From Neisseria leonii (GTDB taxonomy: Bacteria; Pseudomonadota; Gammaproteobacteria; Burkholderiales; Neisseriaceae), in the NCBI RefSeq assembly GCF_028776105.2, contig NZ_CP145606.1, positions 1,054,001-1,118,000 on the forward strand: 64,000 nucleotides of DNA, written 5' to 3'. Positions 40,547 through 53,636 of the stretch are shown piece by piece (the first letter of the stretch is position 1; every line of letters starts with the position of its first letter). The position numbers and the translations under genes are program-made. A model generated the notes under the pieces. The model saw only the letters and a list, made by a program, of their open reading frames with translations. It was not told the DNA's origin and made no database searches.

Positions 40547-42214
40547 TTATCGGGCGCCTTCAAACGACCAGTTTTTTACCAGCCATGACGCAGTCGCATC
40601 TTCGGGCGAATAACCGCGCAACTTCGGATTGACCAGACTGCTGGCCACCATGTTGTATACAAAGACCGCAGGATAGGCCTCGCCGACCATTTTCTCGGCT
40701 TCGCGGTACACTTCGCCGCGCTGGGCCGGAGTCAGCCCCGCTTCCAAAGAACGGTCCAGCAGTGCATCATAATCGCGGCTGGAAAAACCGGAAGCATTAT
40801 TGGCATTATTGCTGCGGAAAACATTCAGGAACGTAGAAGGTTCGTTATAGTCGGCACACCAAGACCAAAACGACAGGCCGAATTTGCCTGCTTTGCGCGT
40901 ATCCAGAAAGGTTTTCCACTCCTGATTGACCGGCCGGATACGGATGGCGGGAACGGCTTCCTGCCATAAGGAAGAAGCTGCGCTTACCAAGCGTTTGCCC
41001 GCTTCGCTGGTACTGTACAGCAGTTCGATTTCCAGCGGTTTTTCCGCCGTAAACCCGGCCTGCGCCAAAAGCTCCGATGCCGCCGCGCCACGCTTGGCCA
41101 TATCCCACCGCGCCCACTCCGGCCATGCCTGCACATAGCCGTTAATGGCCGGCGGCAGGAATTGGTAGGCCGCCGTTTCGCCCCGGCCGAGCACTTTTTC
41201 CGCCATCACTTCGCGGTTCAATGCCATCGATACGGCACGGCGTACATTGACATTGTCGAACGGCTGCCGCCTGCCGTTAAATTCCATATAAGAGGTACAC
41301 AGGCGGGGGTTGGTTTTGACTGCATCGGGGTAGGCTTTGCTCAATTCGGCAAAACGCTCCGGCGGCACGCCGGTCAAATCGATTTCTCCGGCTTGAAAGC
41401 GGCTGACTGCTGCGGTCGAATCCAACGGCAGCAGCATCACTTCGCCGATTCGGGTTGCACTGTCGTTGTAATAGTGCCGGTTGCGCGCCAACAGAATATG
41501 GCCGTTGACTACCCACTCTTTCAATTGATACGCACCGCTGACCACAATATTTTCCGGCAGGGTCCATTTATCTCCGTATGTTTCTACCGTTTTGCGGTGC
41601 ACGGGGAACGTTGAAGGCAGCATCAGCATTTCCGGCAGATACGGCACGGCCTCAGTCAGCGTGATTTGCAGGGTTCCCGCATCCAGCGCACGCACGCCCA
41701 AAGTATCGGCAGCAGCCTTGCCCGCATTGATTTCGGCAGCATTCAGCACTTTCGCATCTGCCAGATAAGAGCCGTAATCGCCCGCCGTGGCCGGATCCGT
41801 CAGGCGGCGCAGGCTGTAAACAAAATCATCGGCAGTAATGGGATCGCCGTTACTCCATTTGGCCTCACGCAGATAGAACGTCCAAATTTTATTGTCTTCG
41901 GTTTCCCACCGCTCGGCCAGACCGGGAACCGGCAATCCTTGCGGATCATTGCTGACCAAACCTTCAAACAACTGGCGCTGTACTGCAAACGCGGGCATAT
42001 CGCCGCTCTTGTGCGGATCCAGCGTAGACGGTTCCATGCCGTTGTTAATCGTTACACGGCTGCCGTCCCGGCTTGCAGTCTGCACAGATGCAGCCGAAGA
42101 AGCAGCCTGTTCCGCCTGACCGCCGCCACAGGCCGCCAGACTCAATGCAATACCCCCCCCCAGAACCTTGACAACCTGCCGGAGGGCCGCAGAAACAGAA
42201 GATGTGTTTGTCAT
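40547..42214 (-). CDS. peptide ABC transporter substrate-binding lipoprotein (OppA-like)
   Basis: This 555-residue family-5 solute-binding protein has a lipobox, SLAAC (Cys29), then GMEPSTLDPHKSGDMPAFAVQRQLFEGL, TWTFYLR-type and SNGDPITADDFVYSLRRLTDP motifs, as in oligopeptide-binding proteins. It should capture peptides for uptake; no permease genes adjoin. In the signal-peptide codons a run of nine G (plus-strand C9, 42153-42161) encodes Leu-Gly-Gly-Gly. Gain or loss of one G would shift the frame, so expression may be phase-variable. ATG at 42214 follows GAGGAGA. Confidence 0.93.
   Translation of the reverse strand: MTNTSSVSAALRQVVKVLGGGIALSLAACGGGQAEQAASSAASVQTASRDGSRVTINNGMEPSTLDPHKSGDMPAFAVQRQLFEGLVSNDPQGLPVPGLAERWETEDNKIWTFYLREAKWSNGDPITADDFVYSLRRLTDPATAGDYGSYLADAKVLNAAEINAGKAAADTLGVRALDAGTLQITLTEAVPYLPEMLMLPSTFPVHRKTVETYGDKWTLPENIVVSGAYQLKEWVVNGHILLARNRHYYNDSATRIGEVMLLPLDSTAAVSRFQAGEIDLTGVPPERFAELSKAYPDAVKTNPRLCTSYMEFNGRRQPFDNVNVRRAVSMALNREVMAEKVLGRGETAAYQFLPPAINGYVQAWPEWARWDMAKRGAAASELLAQAGFTAEKPLEIELLYSTSEAGKRLVSAASSLWQEAVPAIRIRPVNQEWKTFLDTRKAGKFGLSFWSWCADYNEPSTFLNVFRSNNANNASGFSSRDYDALLDRSLEAGLTPAQRGEVYREAEKMVGEAYPAVFVYNMVASSLVNPKLRGYSPEDATASWLVKNWSFEGAR
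42153..42161 (-). repeat. G9 mononucleotide tract inside the OppA-like gene
   Basis: Nine consecutive C on the plus strand (G on the coding strand), at codons 18-21 of the 555-codon gene. The frame is on at nine. This is the only run of this length that I see in the window, and poly-G tracts are the classic slipped-strand switches of Neisseria. Confidence 0.85.
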
Positions 42215-42380
42215 ATTCTCTCCTCACAAAAAATCAAATCAGACAGCACAGCAAACATGAAACTAAACTTAACATTTGTCAAGTATCTTTAAGACCGAGG
42301 CCGTCTGAAAACACGCCGAATCATGCCTGCTGCCCGCACGACGGCCCAAGCCCGCAAATCTCAAAATCAACACCGTCCGT

Positions 42381-43979
42381 TTACGCTTTTAAATTTTTAC
42401 GCAGAATCTTCCCGACAGCCGATTTGGGTATTTCATCAATCCATTCAATATATTTCGGCAACTTGTAGGCAGTCAGATACTGTCTGCCCCAGGCTTTCAG
42501 GCCGTCTGAATCCGGTGAACCGGCCACACCGACAACAAACAGTTTGACGGCCTCGCCGCTGCGGCCGTCCGGCACGCCGACGGCACAACATTCCCGGATA
42601 TCGGGGTGGGCAGAAAACACTCTTTCTATTTCGCTGGGATAAACATTAAATCCCGAAACATTTATCACATCTTTTTTGCGGTCGATGATTTTGATAAAGC
42701 CCGCTTCGTCCATCACGCCGATGTCGCCGGTTTTGAAATAACCGTCCGGCGTCATATATTCATTGCGCTCGTGCTCCCGCCGCCAATAAGCCTTCATCAC
42801 CTGCGGGCCTGCCACACAGATTTCCCCGCTCACGCCGGGCGGACACTCTGCTCCGCCCTCATCGGCAATCCGAATATCCGTCAGCGGCAGGGGGATGCCG
42901 ATACTCGCGGTATAACCGGCTGCCGGCGGATTGACCGAAATGACGGTACCGGTTTCCGACAATCCGCAACCTTCGATAATCGGTTTGCCGACTACTGCCG
43001 CCCAACGTTCGGCCGTATCATTCAGAATAGCCATACCGCCGCCGACGCACAGTTTGACATGGCTGTGATCCATACGGCAAAAACCGCTGTCGGACAACAA
43101 AGCATTAAACAGCGTATTGACGGCAGGAATCATAACGGGCTTGTACGTCTGCACTGCTTGAACCAGAGCGGCCAGATCTCTGGGATTGGGAACCAGCAGG
43201 TTGGCCAACCCTGCCTGCATACCGAACAGAACACAAACCGAAAAAGCAAAAATATGGTACAGCGGCAAGGCAGTTAAGATATAGCCGTTGCTGCCGTCCA
43301 ATTCCCTACCGACAACGGCGTCCAGCTGATAAATATTGGCAATCAAGCCTTGATGGGTCAGCATGGCACCTTTCGCCACACCGGTTGTACCGCCTGTGTA
43401 TTGCAGCAGTGCGACATCGGTACCGCTGATCTCCGGCCGTATATACCGGCTGCCGTCTGCGGGAAGCAGTTCGCCGAAACAGTCGCAAAAATCCCGCGTA
43501 CCGGCAGTCTTAACCACATATTCCACTGCCGTCTGCCCGATAATCTCTTCCACCGTCCCGGAAAAATGCCCGGCAACAATCAGGGCTTTGGCCTGCGCAT
43601 CATTCAATTGATGCAGCAACTCCCGTGCCGTATAAAGCGGATTCACATTGACCAGCACCAACCCTGCACGGATAACCGCCGCCATGGCAATCGGATAATG
43701 CAGAATATTCGGCATCATCACGGCCACTTTATCGCCCGACCGCAAACCCGACTGTTGCAAATGCGCCGCCAAAATGCGGCTGTGGTACGCCAACTCATCA
43801 AACGTCAGCGAAACACCCGCACATGTAAACGCCGTTTTCCCGCTCTGTTTGGCAAACAGGTAATCCAAATAATCGACCAGCGTTTCCACACCGTCAGGCC
43901 GGGTTATCTGGTTGGCGATGTGGAATTTTTGGTAAGACAGATGCCATGGGCGGTCAGCCAAACCGATAACAGTACTCAT
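42381..43979 (-). CDS. AMP-binding acyl-CoA synthetase (long-chain, FadD-like)
   Basis: This 532-residue ANL-family enzyme has the AMP motif LLQYTGGTTGVAKGAMLTHQG, the later ALPLYHIFAF and GCGLSETGTV, then YFKTGDIGVMDEAGFIKIIDRKKDVINVSGFNVYP and the C-terminal PKSAVGKILRK with the catalytic Lys. It activates fatty acids to acyl-CoA. The ATG at 43979 (MSTVIGLADRPW) follows GGAGGAGAAATC; the frame to 44003 adds only eight residues without support. It stands alone upstream of the OppA-like gene on the same strand, with a DUS between. Confidence 0.93.
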   Translation of the reverse strand: MSTVIGLADRPWHLSYQKFHIANQITRPDGVETLVDYLDYLFAKQSGKTAFTCAGVSLTFDELAYHSRILAAHLQQSGLRSGDKVAVMMPNILHYPIAMAAVIRAGLVLVNVNPLYTARELLHQLNDAQAKALIVAGHFSGTVEEIIGQTAVEYVVKTAGTRDFCDCFGELLPADGSRYIRPEISGTDVALLQYTGGTTGVAKGAMLTHQGLIANIYQLDAVVGRELDGSNGYILTALPLYHIFAFSVCVLFGMQAGLANLLVPNPRDLAALVQAVQTYKPVMIPAVNTLFNALLSDSGFCRMDHSHVKLCVGGGMAILNDTAERWAAVVGKPIIEGCGLSETGTVISVNPPAAGYTASIGIPLPLTDIRIADEGGAECPPGVSGEICVAGPQVMKAYWRREHERNEYMTPDGYFKTGDIGVMDEAGFIKIIDRKKDVINVSGFNVYPSEIERVFSAHPDIRECCAVGVPDGRSGEAVKLFVVGVAGSPDSDGLKAWGRQYLTAYKLPKYIEWIDEIPKSAVGKILRKNLKA

Positions 43980-44003
43980 GATTTCTCCTCCTATGATATT
44001 CAT

Positions 44004-44326
44004 GCACAGAAAACAGCAAGCAGTGTTTCTGCACTGATACTATATCACGGCACTGCACTTTCAGCCCCAACCAGCCTGACCCCAATCCCCGCCCTACCCG
44101 CCTGCGGCTTCCGCTACACAGCCATCACCAACACCCCGCCTACCTCAGGCCGTCTGAACCGCGTAGGTCGGATTCTTGAATCCGACACGGGGTGATTGAT
44201 ATTTGAGAATCAAAGGATATTCAGCACAGTGCCGGATACCCGTATCCGACCTACTCCCCCTCCCTCATTCCCCGGTCTGCACTTTCATTTTCCGCCCAAG
44301 CTGCCATAAATCAGCACATAAAAGCA
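44004..44326. repeat. gene-free stretch with composite GTCGGAT element (pair 7)
   Basis: The element covers 44163-44254: left half GTAGGTCGGAT with spacer TCTTGA, right half starting GCCGGATACC and ending CCTAC. A DUS lies at about 44148. No gene is seen. Confidence 0.8.
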
Positions 44327-44351
44327 AACCCCCGCACATTGTGCAGGGGTT
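44327..44351 (-). terminator. terminator of the rRNA operon
   Basis: Read on the minus strand, AACCCCTGCACA pairs with TGTGCGGGGGTT (one mismatch) and is followed by a T-rich stretch. It lies 10 bases after the 5S gene. Confidence 0.9.
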
Positions 44352-44360
44352 CTGAATTGG

Positions 44361-44476
44361 TGTCTGGCGGTGACCTACTTTCACATGGGCATCCACACTA
44401 TCATCGGCGCTGGTTCGTTTCACGGTCCTGTTCGGGATGGGAAGGCGTGGGACCAAACCGCTATGGCCGCCAGACA
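44361..44476 (-). rRNA. rrf: 5S ribosomal RNA
   Basis: The minus strand reads TGTCTGGCGGCCATAGCGG at the 5' end and CCGCCAGACA at the 3' end, which pair to form helix I. The internal CCGAACAGGACCGTGAAACG region is conserved. Ends are estimated to within a few bases. Length is about 116. Confidence 0.95.
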
Positions 44477-44596
44477 TAAACTGTACAAACCGGAAAGCCG
44501 TTACGCTGTTGCGTTTATTTATTGTTTAATCAACTGGTGATGAAGTATTTCATCAGTAAGCTTAATCTTTGAGCATCAAAGTGCTTCAAATGATAG

Positions 44597-47479
<2,883 letters not shown>

Positions 47480-47830
47480 CTATCATTTGAAGAACCTTTC
47501 GACTTCGCCTTACCCGGCGTTGACTACCCGGTAAAACTTAAATTCTCTACTCTGATAAAGCTTACTGCTTTGTTGTGAGTAGTTTGTGCCTTTTGTCTTC
47601 CACAAACTACTTGATACAATCATCACCCAAATTCTGTTCCGATTTGTTTTACGCCTGAAATACTGTTGCATCAGTATTTCAAACCAAATCAGACAGTGTC
47701 TTTGTTTGTTGATTTCGGCTTTCCAATTTGTTAAAGATCGATGCGGTGTTTTTTCAACTTCGCAAATAAAAGCAAGCTGCGCATTCTAGCAGCTTTCTTT
47801 GATTTGTAAAGTCTGTATCCGGCAGGCTTG
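47480..47830. other. spacer between tRNA-Ala and 23S rRNA
   Basis: A 351-base transcribed spacer. It contains the 5' half of the 23S processing stem and, near 47730, a boxA-like ATCTTTAACAAA on the minus strand, as used for antitermination. No gene. Confidence 0.75.
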
Positions 47831-47906
47831 TGGTGGAGGCAAACGGGATCGAACCGATGACCCCCTGCTTGCAAAGCAGGTGCTCTACCAACTGAGCTAT
47901 GCCCCC
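47831..47906 (-). tRNA. tRNA-Ala (TGC anticodon)
   Basis: The minus strand reads GGGGGCATAGCTCAGTTGG at its 5' end, anticodon loop CTTTGCAAG and the encoded CCA 3' end. The cloverleaf closes with 7-bp acceptor pairing. 76 bases. Confidence 0.97.
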
Positions 47907-47923
47907 AGTGTCTTGCTGTATGA

Positions 47924-48000
<77 letters not shown>

Positions 48001-48110
48001 ATGTCCTGTAAAGAAACCGGTCATCATCAATGATACTCTTTCAGACGGCCTGCTTCTTCCGCATTCTCTGATTACCGATAAGTGTGGGTGCCCGAGCCTC
48101 TTCTTTTCTC

Positions 48111-49655
<1,545 letters not shown>

Positions 49656-49774
49656 ATCTCTAACTTTTTAACTTCTGGTCTGCTTCAAAGAAACCGACAA
49701 GGATAAATAAATCTATCCTGTCTGTTTTTGTCGCAGTGTGAGGCTCGCGCACTCACACTTATCGGTAATCTGTT

Positions 49775-49786
49775 TGTTAAAGAGCA
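49775..49786 (-). promoter_or_regulatory. rrn leader boxA antitermination site
   Basis: TGCTCTTTAACA on the minus strand matches the rRNA boxA consensus. It lies between the promoter and 16S. Confidence 0.8.
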
Positions 49787-49795
49787 AAGACGATT

Positions 49796-49823
49796 ATTTT
49801 AGCACGCAATTTAAAAAAGTCAA
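49796..49823 (-). promoter_or_regulatory. rRNA operon promoter
   Basis: On the minus strand TTGACT (49823-49818), a 16-base spacer and TAAAAT (49801-49796), a near-consensus sigma-70 promoter about 140 bases before 16S. The -35 is preceded by an AT-rich stretch resembling an UP element. Confidence 0.8.
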
Positions 49824-49965
49824 AATCTTTTTTCAATCAAACCAAAATAACCCGCCGCAGAAGCAGCGAAGAACAACACTATACCCCCACATAAACAAAA
49901 ATGCAAGCACTCCAACCGGTTTTTTACCAAAACGTGACAGTCAATCTTTCAAATCTCTATTTTAT

Positions 49966-50391
49966 ATGGATTTTATATGCACCCTTTATCGGGCTTCTAT
50001 GGTCGCGGCTTCTGTGCACGCTTTGATGGGGCTTCTCCCGACGCATAAGGCGGAAGCCCAGGGGCTCGGGACGGGCGCATCCGTAATAACGGGTAACCGT
50101 TCGGTACCGCCGGCTTGCGGCCTCCCAAATCCCGGCTTTATTTGGCAGTTTGGTTTTCAGCAAAATCCCCCATCCGAAAAATCTCCCTTCCGCCGGCCTC
50201 TGTGCAGGTTAGTCTGCTATGGCTGCCGGATAAAAAGAGGGAAATCTGGAAATCTGGAAATCTGGAAATCTGGAAATAAGGTAGGAAAGGTAGGAAGTAA
50301 AGGGCAGAAAGAAAATGTCGGATACAGGTATCCGACATGCGCCTTTAAAAAAACATCCCACCACCAAAAAACGGGGACGTGCTCAAATTAA
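49966..50391 (+). CDS. doubtful open reading frame containing repeats
   Basis: The 141-codon frame from ATG 49966 reads MDFICTLYRASMVAASVHAL, then MGLLPTHKAEAQGLGTGAS and PACGLPNPGFIWQFGFQQ. The first 60 residues have a faintly phage-like pattern (arrangement reminiscent of the Ash family, unproven). From about residue 92 the frame runs through the 8-bp tandem repeat and a GTCGGAT palindrome, so the C-terminal half is repeat-derived. No ribosome-binding site is visible. It could be a decayed small gene. Confidence 0.25.
   Translation: MDFICTLYRASMVAASVHALMGLLPTHKAEAQGLGTGASVITGNRSVPPACGLPNPGFIWQFGFQQNPPSEKSPFRRPLCRLVCYGCRIKRGKSGNLEIWKSGNKVGKVGSKGQKENVGYRYPTCAFKKTSHHQKTGTCSN
50241..50277. repeat. 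8-bp tandem repeat (GAAATCTG x 4.6)
   Basis: Four exact copies of GAAATCTG (50241-50272) plus GAAAT, followed by two near-copies of GTAGGAAAG (50281-50298). Because the unit is not a multiple of three, copy-number change would shift any frame through it. Confidence 0.9.
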
Positions 50392-50470
50392 GTATCTATG
50401 AATGCTAGGGCTTTTTTGCCCGATTCTTAGGTAATGCCGGATACGTCCGGCATTCGGTCGAATTGCAAAT

Positions 50471-50501
50471 AGGCCGTCTGTATTCGCGGTTCAGACGGCC
50501 T
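50471..50501 (-). terminator. DUS-pair terminator of the HAD phosphatase gene
   Basis: AGGCCGTCTG and CAGACGGCCT enclose an 11-base loop, 31 bases beyond the stop on the minus strand. Confidence 0.75.
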
Positions 50502-50531
50502 CATGTTTTTTTGGCTGTATTGAGTCGGCTG

Positions 50532-51200
50532 TTATTTGAAATACAAAACCGGCCAGCCTTTTTCTGCGGCTTCGGCGGCCAGCACCTCATCGGGATTGAC
50601 GGCAACGGGGGAGGATACCTTGCGCAGCAGCGGCAAATCGTTTTTCGAGTCGCTGTAAAAATAAACGGTTTCATAGTCCGCCAAGGTTTGACCGCGTGCG
50701 GCGAGCCATTCGTTCAGGCGGGTGATTTTGCCTTCTTTCAAACTGGGTGTGCCGATATACCGGCCGGTGTAACGGCCGTCCGCACCGGTTTCCAATTGGG
50801 TACCGATAATGTTGTCGATGCCGAACAGGCGGCAAATCGGGCTGATGATGAATTCGTTGGTGGAGGAAATGACCAGCAATTCATCGCCTGCGGCGCGGTG
50901 ACTGTCCACCAAAGTACGCTGCATCGGCGTGATAAAGGGTTCGATAAATTCGGCGGTAAATTCGCGGTGCATGACGGCCAGCTCTTCTTGGCTGAACCGG
51001 CTGAGCGGAGCCAGATGAAAGGCGAGAAATTCATCGATATTCAGACGGCCTTGCTGGTAGTCGCGATAAAATTTATCGTTTTGGGCGCGGGTATATTCGA
51101 TATCGACCAAACCTTTTTTCATTAAATACTGCGGCCAGGCATGATCGGAATCGGTGTTGATGAGTGTATTGTCGAGATCGAAGATGGCGAGTTTGGTCAT
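50532..51200 (-). CDS. HAD-IB family phosphatase (SerB-like)
   Basis: This 222-residue enzyme has the HAD motif I FDLDNTLI (Asp8 and Asp10), motif II LVISSTNEFI, motif III Lys near 160 (GKITRLNEW) and motif IV YFYSDSKNDLPLL. It removes phosphate from a small metabolite; subfamily IB includes phosphoserine and histidinol-phosphate phosphatases, and the substrate is not fixed here. ATG at 51200 overlaps the hda stop as ATGA, so the two are translationally coupled. The frame upstream of it is inside hda and not used. Confidence 0.88.
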   Translation of the reverse strand: MTKLAIFDLDNTLINTDSDHAWPQYLMKKGLVDIEYTRAQNDKFYRDYQQGRLNIDEFLAFHLAPLSRFSQEELAVMHREFTAEFIEPFITPMQRTLVDSHRAAGDELLVISSTNEFIISPICRLFGIDNIIGTQLETGADGRYTGRYIGTPSLKEGKITRLNEWLAARGQTLADYETVYFYSDSKNDLPLLRKVSSPVAVNPDEVLAAEAAEKGWPVLYFK

Positions 51201-51862
51201 GACTGTTCCTGTTTGAGCAGTTGGCGCAAGAGCGGTAATGTGAGCGGTCGGCGCATGGTGGCAGTGTAATGGGTCAGTGTATCCAGCATTTTTACCAGAC
51301 TGTCCATATCGCGCCGCCAATGGTTGAGCAGGTAGGCGAAAATTTCATGATCAACATTTAATTGGCGCGCGGCTGCCATTTCGGCCAAAGCGCGAATTTT
51401 TTCATCGTCGTTTAAGGGCTTGACATCATAAACCAGACAGTAACCCATGCGCGTACGCAAATCTTCGCGTATGGTCAGCCGGGCGGGCGGTACATCAGCG
51501 GAAAACAGCAGGAAGCCTTTGCCGCTGTTGCGGGCACGGTTGAAAATTTCAAACAGCAGCGCCTGCTCGGCGGTATTGAGTTGTTCGATTTGATCGACAG
51601 CCAGATAATCGGCATCTAAGGCGCGGTCGGTCAGCACATCGTTTGCCGCATCGACATATGCCGCCCGTGCGCCGCGCTGCCCGGCCTGCGCCACCCATGC
51701 GCGCAACAGGTGGCTTTTCCCGCTGCCCGGCTGCCCCCAGACATACACAAACTGCTCCGACTGCTGTTGCAGGATATGCAGCAGTTCATCATTGGATGCA
51801 CCGAGAAAGCTGTCGAAACCGGGATAGTCGCGGCTGACAAAATCGAAAATAAGCTGGTTCAC
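51197..51862 (-). CDS. hda: DnaA regulatory inactivator Hda-like protein
   Basis: This 221-residue AAA+ protein begins MNQLIFDF, a beta-clamp-binding type motif, and has Walker A GQPGSGKS (43-50), an ILLDQIEQL-type Walker B read as LAVDQIEQL, and Arg-rich sensor FSADVPPARLTIREDLRTRMG. With the clamp it triggers DnaA-ATP hydrolysis and limits re-initiation. It is short because it lacks the DnaA DNA-binding domain. It is followed by the phosphatase gene with a 4-base overlap. Confidence 0.9.
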   Translation of the reverse strand: MNQLIFDFVSRDYPGFDSFLGASNDELLHILQQQSEQFVYVWGQPGSGKSHLLRAWVAQAGQRGARAAYVDAANDVLTDRALDADYLAVDQIEQLNTAEQALLFEIFNRARNSGKGFLLFSADVPPARLTIREDLRTRMGYCLVYDVKPLNDDEKIRALAEMAAARQLNVDHEIFAYLLNHWRRDMDSLVKMLDTLTHYTATMRRPLTLPLLRQLLKQEQS

Positions 51863-51982
51863 CGCAGGCCTTTAAGGGAAAACGGCAGATATTGTACGTT
51901 TTTTTACCTGCCGTTTAAACCTTCCTCCCTACGCAAACCGCGCTTTTTTGCCTTAGAATGCAGCCTGACTATTTTTCTTTAC

Positions 51983-52022
51983 AGGCCGTCTGAACCGCCG
52001 CCCGAGCGTTTTCAGACGGCCT
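51983..52022. terminator. DUS inverted pair before the DedA gene
   Basis: AGGCCGTCTGAA and TTCAGACGGCCT enclose 16 bases. It ends seven bases before the DedA ATG, so in the plus direction it occupies the leader position and hides any ribosome-binding site. Confidence 0.7.
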
Positions 52023-52029
52023 GCCGAAT

Positions 52030-52668
52030 ATGACTATGATGACCGCGATTATCGACTTTATCCTCAATATCGACCAACATCTGGCCGCACTTTCCGCACA
52101 ATACGGCCTGTGGATTTACGCCATTCTGTTTCTGATTGTTTTCTGCGAAACCGGCTTGGTGGTGACACCGTTTCTGCCGGGCGATTCGCTGCTGTTTGCC
52201 GCCGGCGGTATTGCGGCAGTGGGCGGCATGAATATTCATGTGATGGTACTGCTGCTGCTGGCAGCGGCGATTATCGGCGACGCAGTCAATTTTGCCGTCG
52301 GCAAATATTTCGGCGCGCGGCTGTTTGCCGACCCCGATTCCAAAATCTTCCGCCGCAGCTATTTGGACAAAACCCATGCGTTTTACGAAAAATACGGCGG
52401 CAAAACCATCATCATCGCCCGCTTCGTACCAATTGTGCGTACCTTTGCCCCGTTTGTTGCCGGCATGGCCGATATGGATTATGCCAAATTTATCCGCTAC
52501 AACATTATCGGCGCGGTATTGTGGGTGGTGCTGTTTTCCTATGCGGGCTATTTTTTCGCCAACCTGCCGGTCGTCAAAAACAATTTGGGTTTGGTGCTGG
52601 CGGCGATTATCGTCATTTCCGTCCTGCCTGCCCTGATTGAAATCCTCCGCGCCCGCCGGAAAAACTGA
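52030..52668 (+). CDS. DedA/SNARE-associated family membrane protein
   Basis: This 212-residue protein has several hydrophobic segments and the DedA motifs [36 protein letters not shown] and [21 protein letters not shown]. DedA proteins act in lipid-carrier (undecaprenyl phosphate) flipping and envelope maintenance. It carries the Glu and Arg-rich signatures of the YqjA/YghB branch. Three ATGs lie close together (52030, 52036, 52039); none has a good ribosome-binding site. Confidence 0.9.
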   Translation: MTMMTAIIDFILNIDQHLAALSAQYGLWIYAILFLIVFCETGLVVTPFLPGDSLLFAAGGIAAVGGMNIHVMVLLLLAAAIIGDAVNFAVGKYFGARLFADPDSKIFRRSYLDKTHAFYEKYGGKTIIIARFVPIVRTFAPFVAGMADMDYAKFIRYNIIGAVLWVVLFSYAGYFFANLPVVKNNLGLVLAAIIVISVLPALIEILRARRKN

Positions 52669-52761
52669 TGCGGTGTCCATGTGCGAAAAAATGCCGGAAA
52701 ACAATCCGGCATTTTTTATCGTGCTTGGCAGGCAGACGTTTTTCAGACGGCCTGTTTCCCC

Positions 52762-53496
52762 TCAACAGGAAGCCGTACAGCCCGCCACCATCTTGTTCAA
52801 AGCTGCCGTGTCCAAAAGCCTGATATGCTTGTGATCGACTGCAATCAGACCGTCATGGTGAAATTTCGACAAAGTACGGCTGACCGTTTCCAATTTCAGG
52901 CCGAGATAGCTGCCGATTTCCTCGCGCGACATACGCAGAATAAAATCATTGGCGGCAAAACCGCGCTTGTGCAGCCGTTGCGACAAATTGAGCAGAAACG
53001 ATGCCAGCCGCTCTTCCGAACGCATATTGCCCAACAGCAGCATCACGCCCTGATCGCGCACGATTTCACGGCTCATCAGGCGGAAAAAATGACTCTGCAC
53101 CCCGGGAATGCGGCTGCCCAGTTCCTCCAAGCGGTCAAACGGCAGCTCGCACACTTCGCTGTCTTCCAAGGCCACCGCATCGCAGGTATGCAGGTGCGAA
53201 CAAATCCCGTCCATACCGATCAGCTCGCCCGACATAAAAAAACCCGTTACCTGATCGCGGCCGTCGCGGCTGCCCAGAATGGTTTTGAAAAAACCGGTGC
53301 GTATCGCATACAGCGACGCAAACGCCTCACCGGCACGAAACAGCACTTCGCCCTTTTTCAGACGGCGGCTCTGCCTGATGACCGCGTCCAACTGCTCGAA
53401 CTCATTCGGATCCAGCCCCACGGGCAGGCACAATTCGCGCAGCGAGCAGGTGGAACACAATGCTTTCAAAGGCTGTAAAAGCTGGCGTTTCGACAT
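52762..53496 (-). CDS. fnr: FNR-type oxygen-sensing regulator
   Basis: This 244-residue CRP-family protein has the [4Fe-4S] cysteines Cys14, Cys17, Cys23 (C-x2-C-x5-C, as in E. coli FNR) and Cys116 in DSEVCELPF. The helix-turn-helix includes SREEIGSYLGLKLETVSRTLSKF, whose ETVSR residues read the TTGAT half-site. Without oxygen the cluster dimerises it and it controls anaerobic genes, denitrification included. ATG at 53496 follows GGAGG; the longer frame to 53622 is not used. It is divergent from hemN, with an FNR-type site between. Confidence 0.95.
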   Translation of the reverse strand: MSKRQLLQPLKALCSTCSLRELCLPVGLDPNEFEQLDAVIRQSRRLKKGEVLFRAGEAFASLYAIRTGFFKTILGSRDGRDQVTGFFMSGELIGMDGICSHLHTCDAVALEDSEVCELPFDRLEELGSRIPGVQSHFFRLMSREIVRDQGVMLLLGNMRSEERLASFLLNLSQRLHKRGFAANDFILRMSREEIGSYLGLKLETVSRTLSKFHHDGLIAVDHKHIRLLDTAALNKMVAGCTASC

Positions 53497-53535
53497 AAAA
53501 CCTCCGACACCGCACGCGATTCTGCCCAAATGCAG

Positions 53536-53549
53536 TTGATACACGTCAA
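53536..53549. promoter_or_regulatory. FNR box between fnr and hemN
   Basis: TTGATACACGTCAA matches the consensus TTGAT-N4-ATCAA in nine of ten specified bases. It is 88 bases before hemN and 40 before fnr. Anaerobic activation of hemN and autoregulation of fnr are both plausible. Confidence 0.75.
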
Positions 53550-53636
53550 GGTGCTGATAACACTTTTCTGCCATTCTACCAAACCCGGCACAACTGCGCC
53601 TAATCATTACGACAAAATACACCGCACAAACCCGCC

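Larger units (their letters stand above)
49824..50531. other. gene-poor stretch upstream of the rRNA operon
   Basis: About 700 bases without a firm gene. It holds an unsupported 141-codon frame (49966-50391), an 8-bp tandem repeat, one GTCGGAT palindrome without GTAGG flanks (50317-50336) and a palindrome, AATGCCGGA-TACG-TCCGGCATT (50433-50454). Confidence 0.6.
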
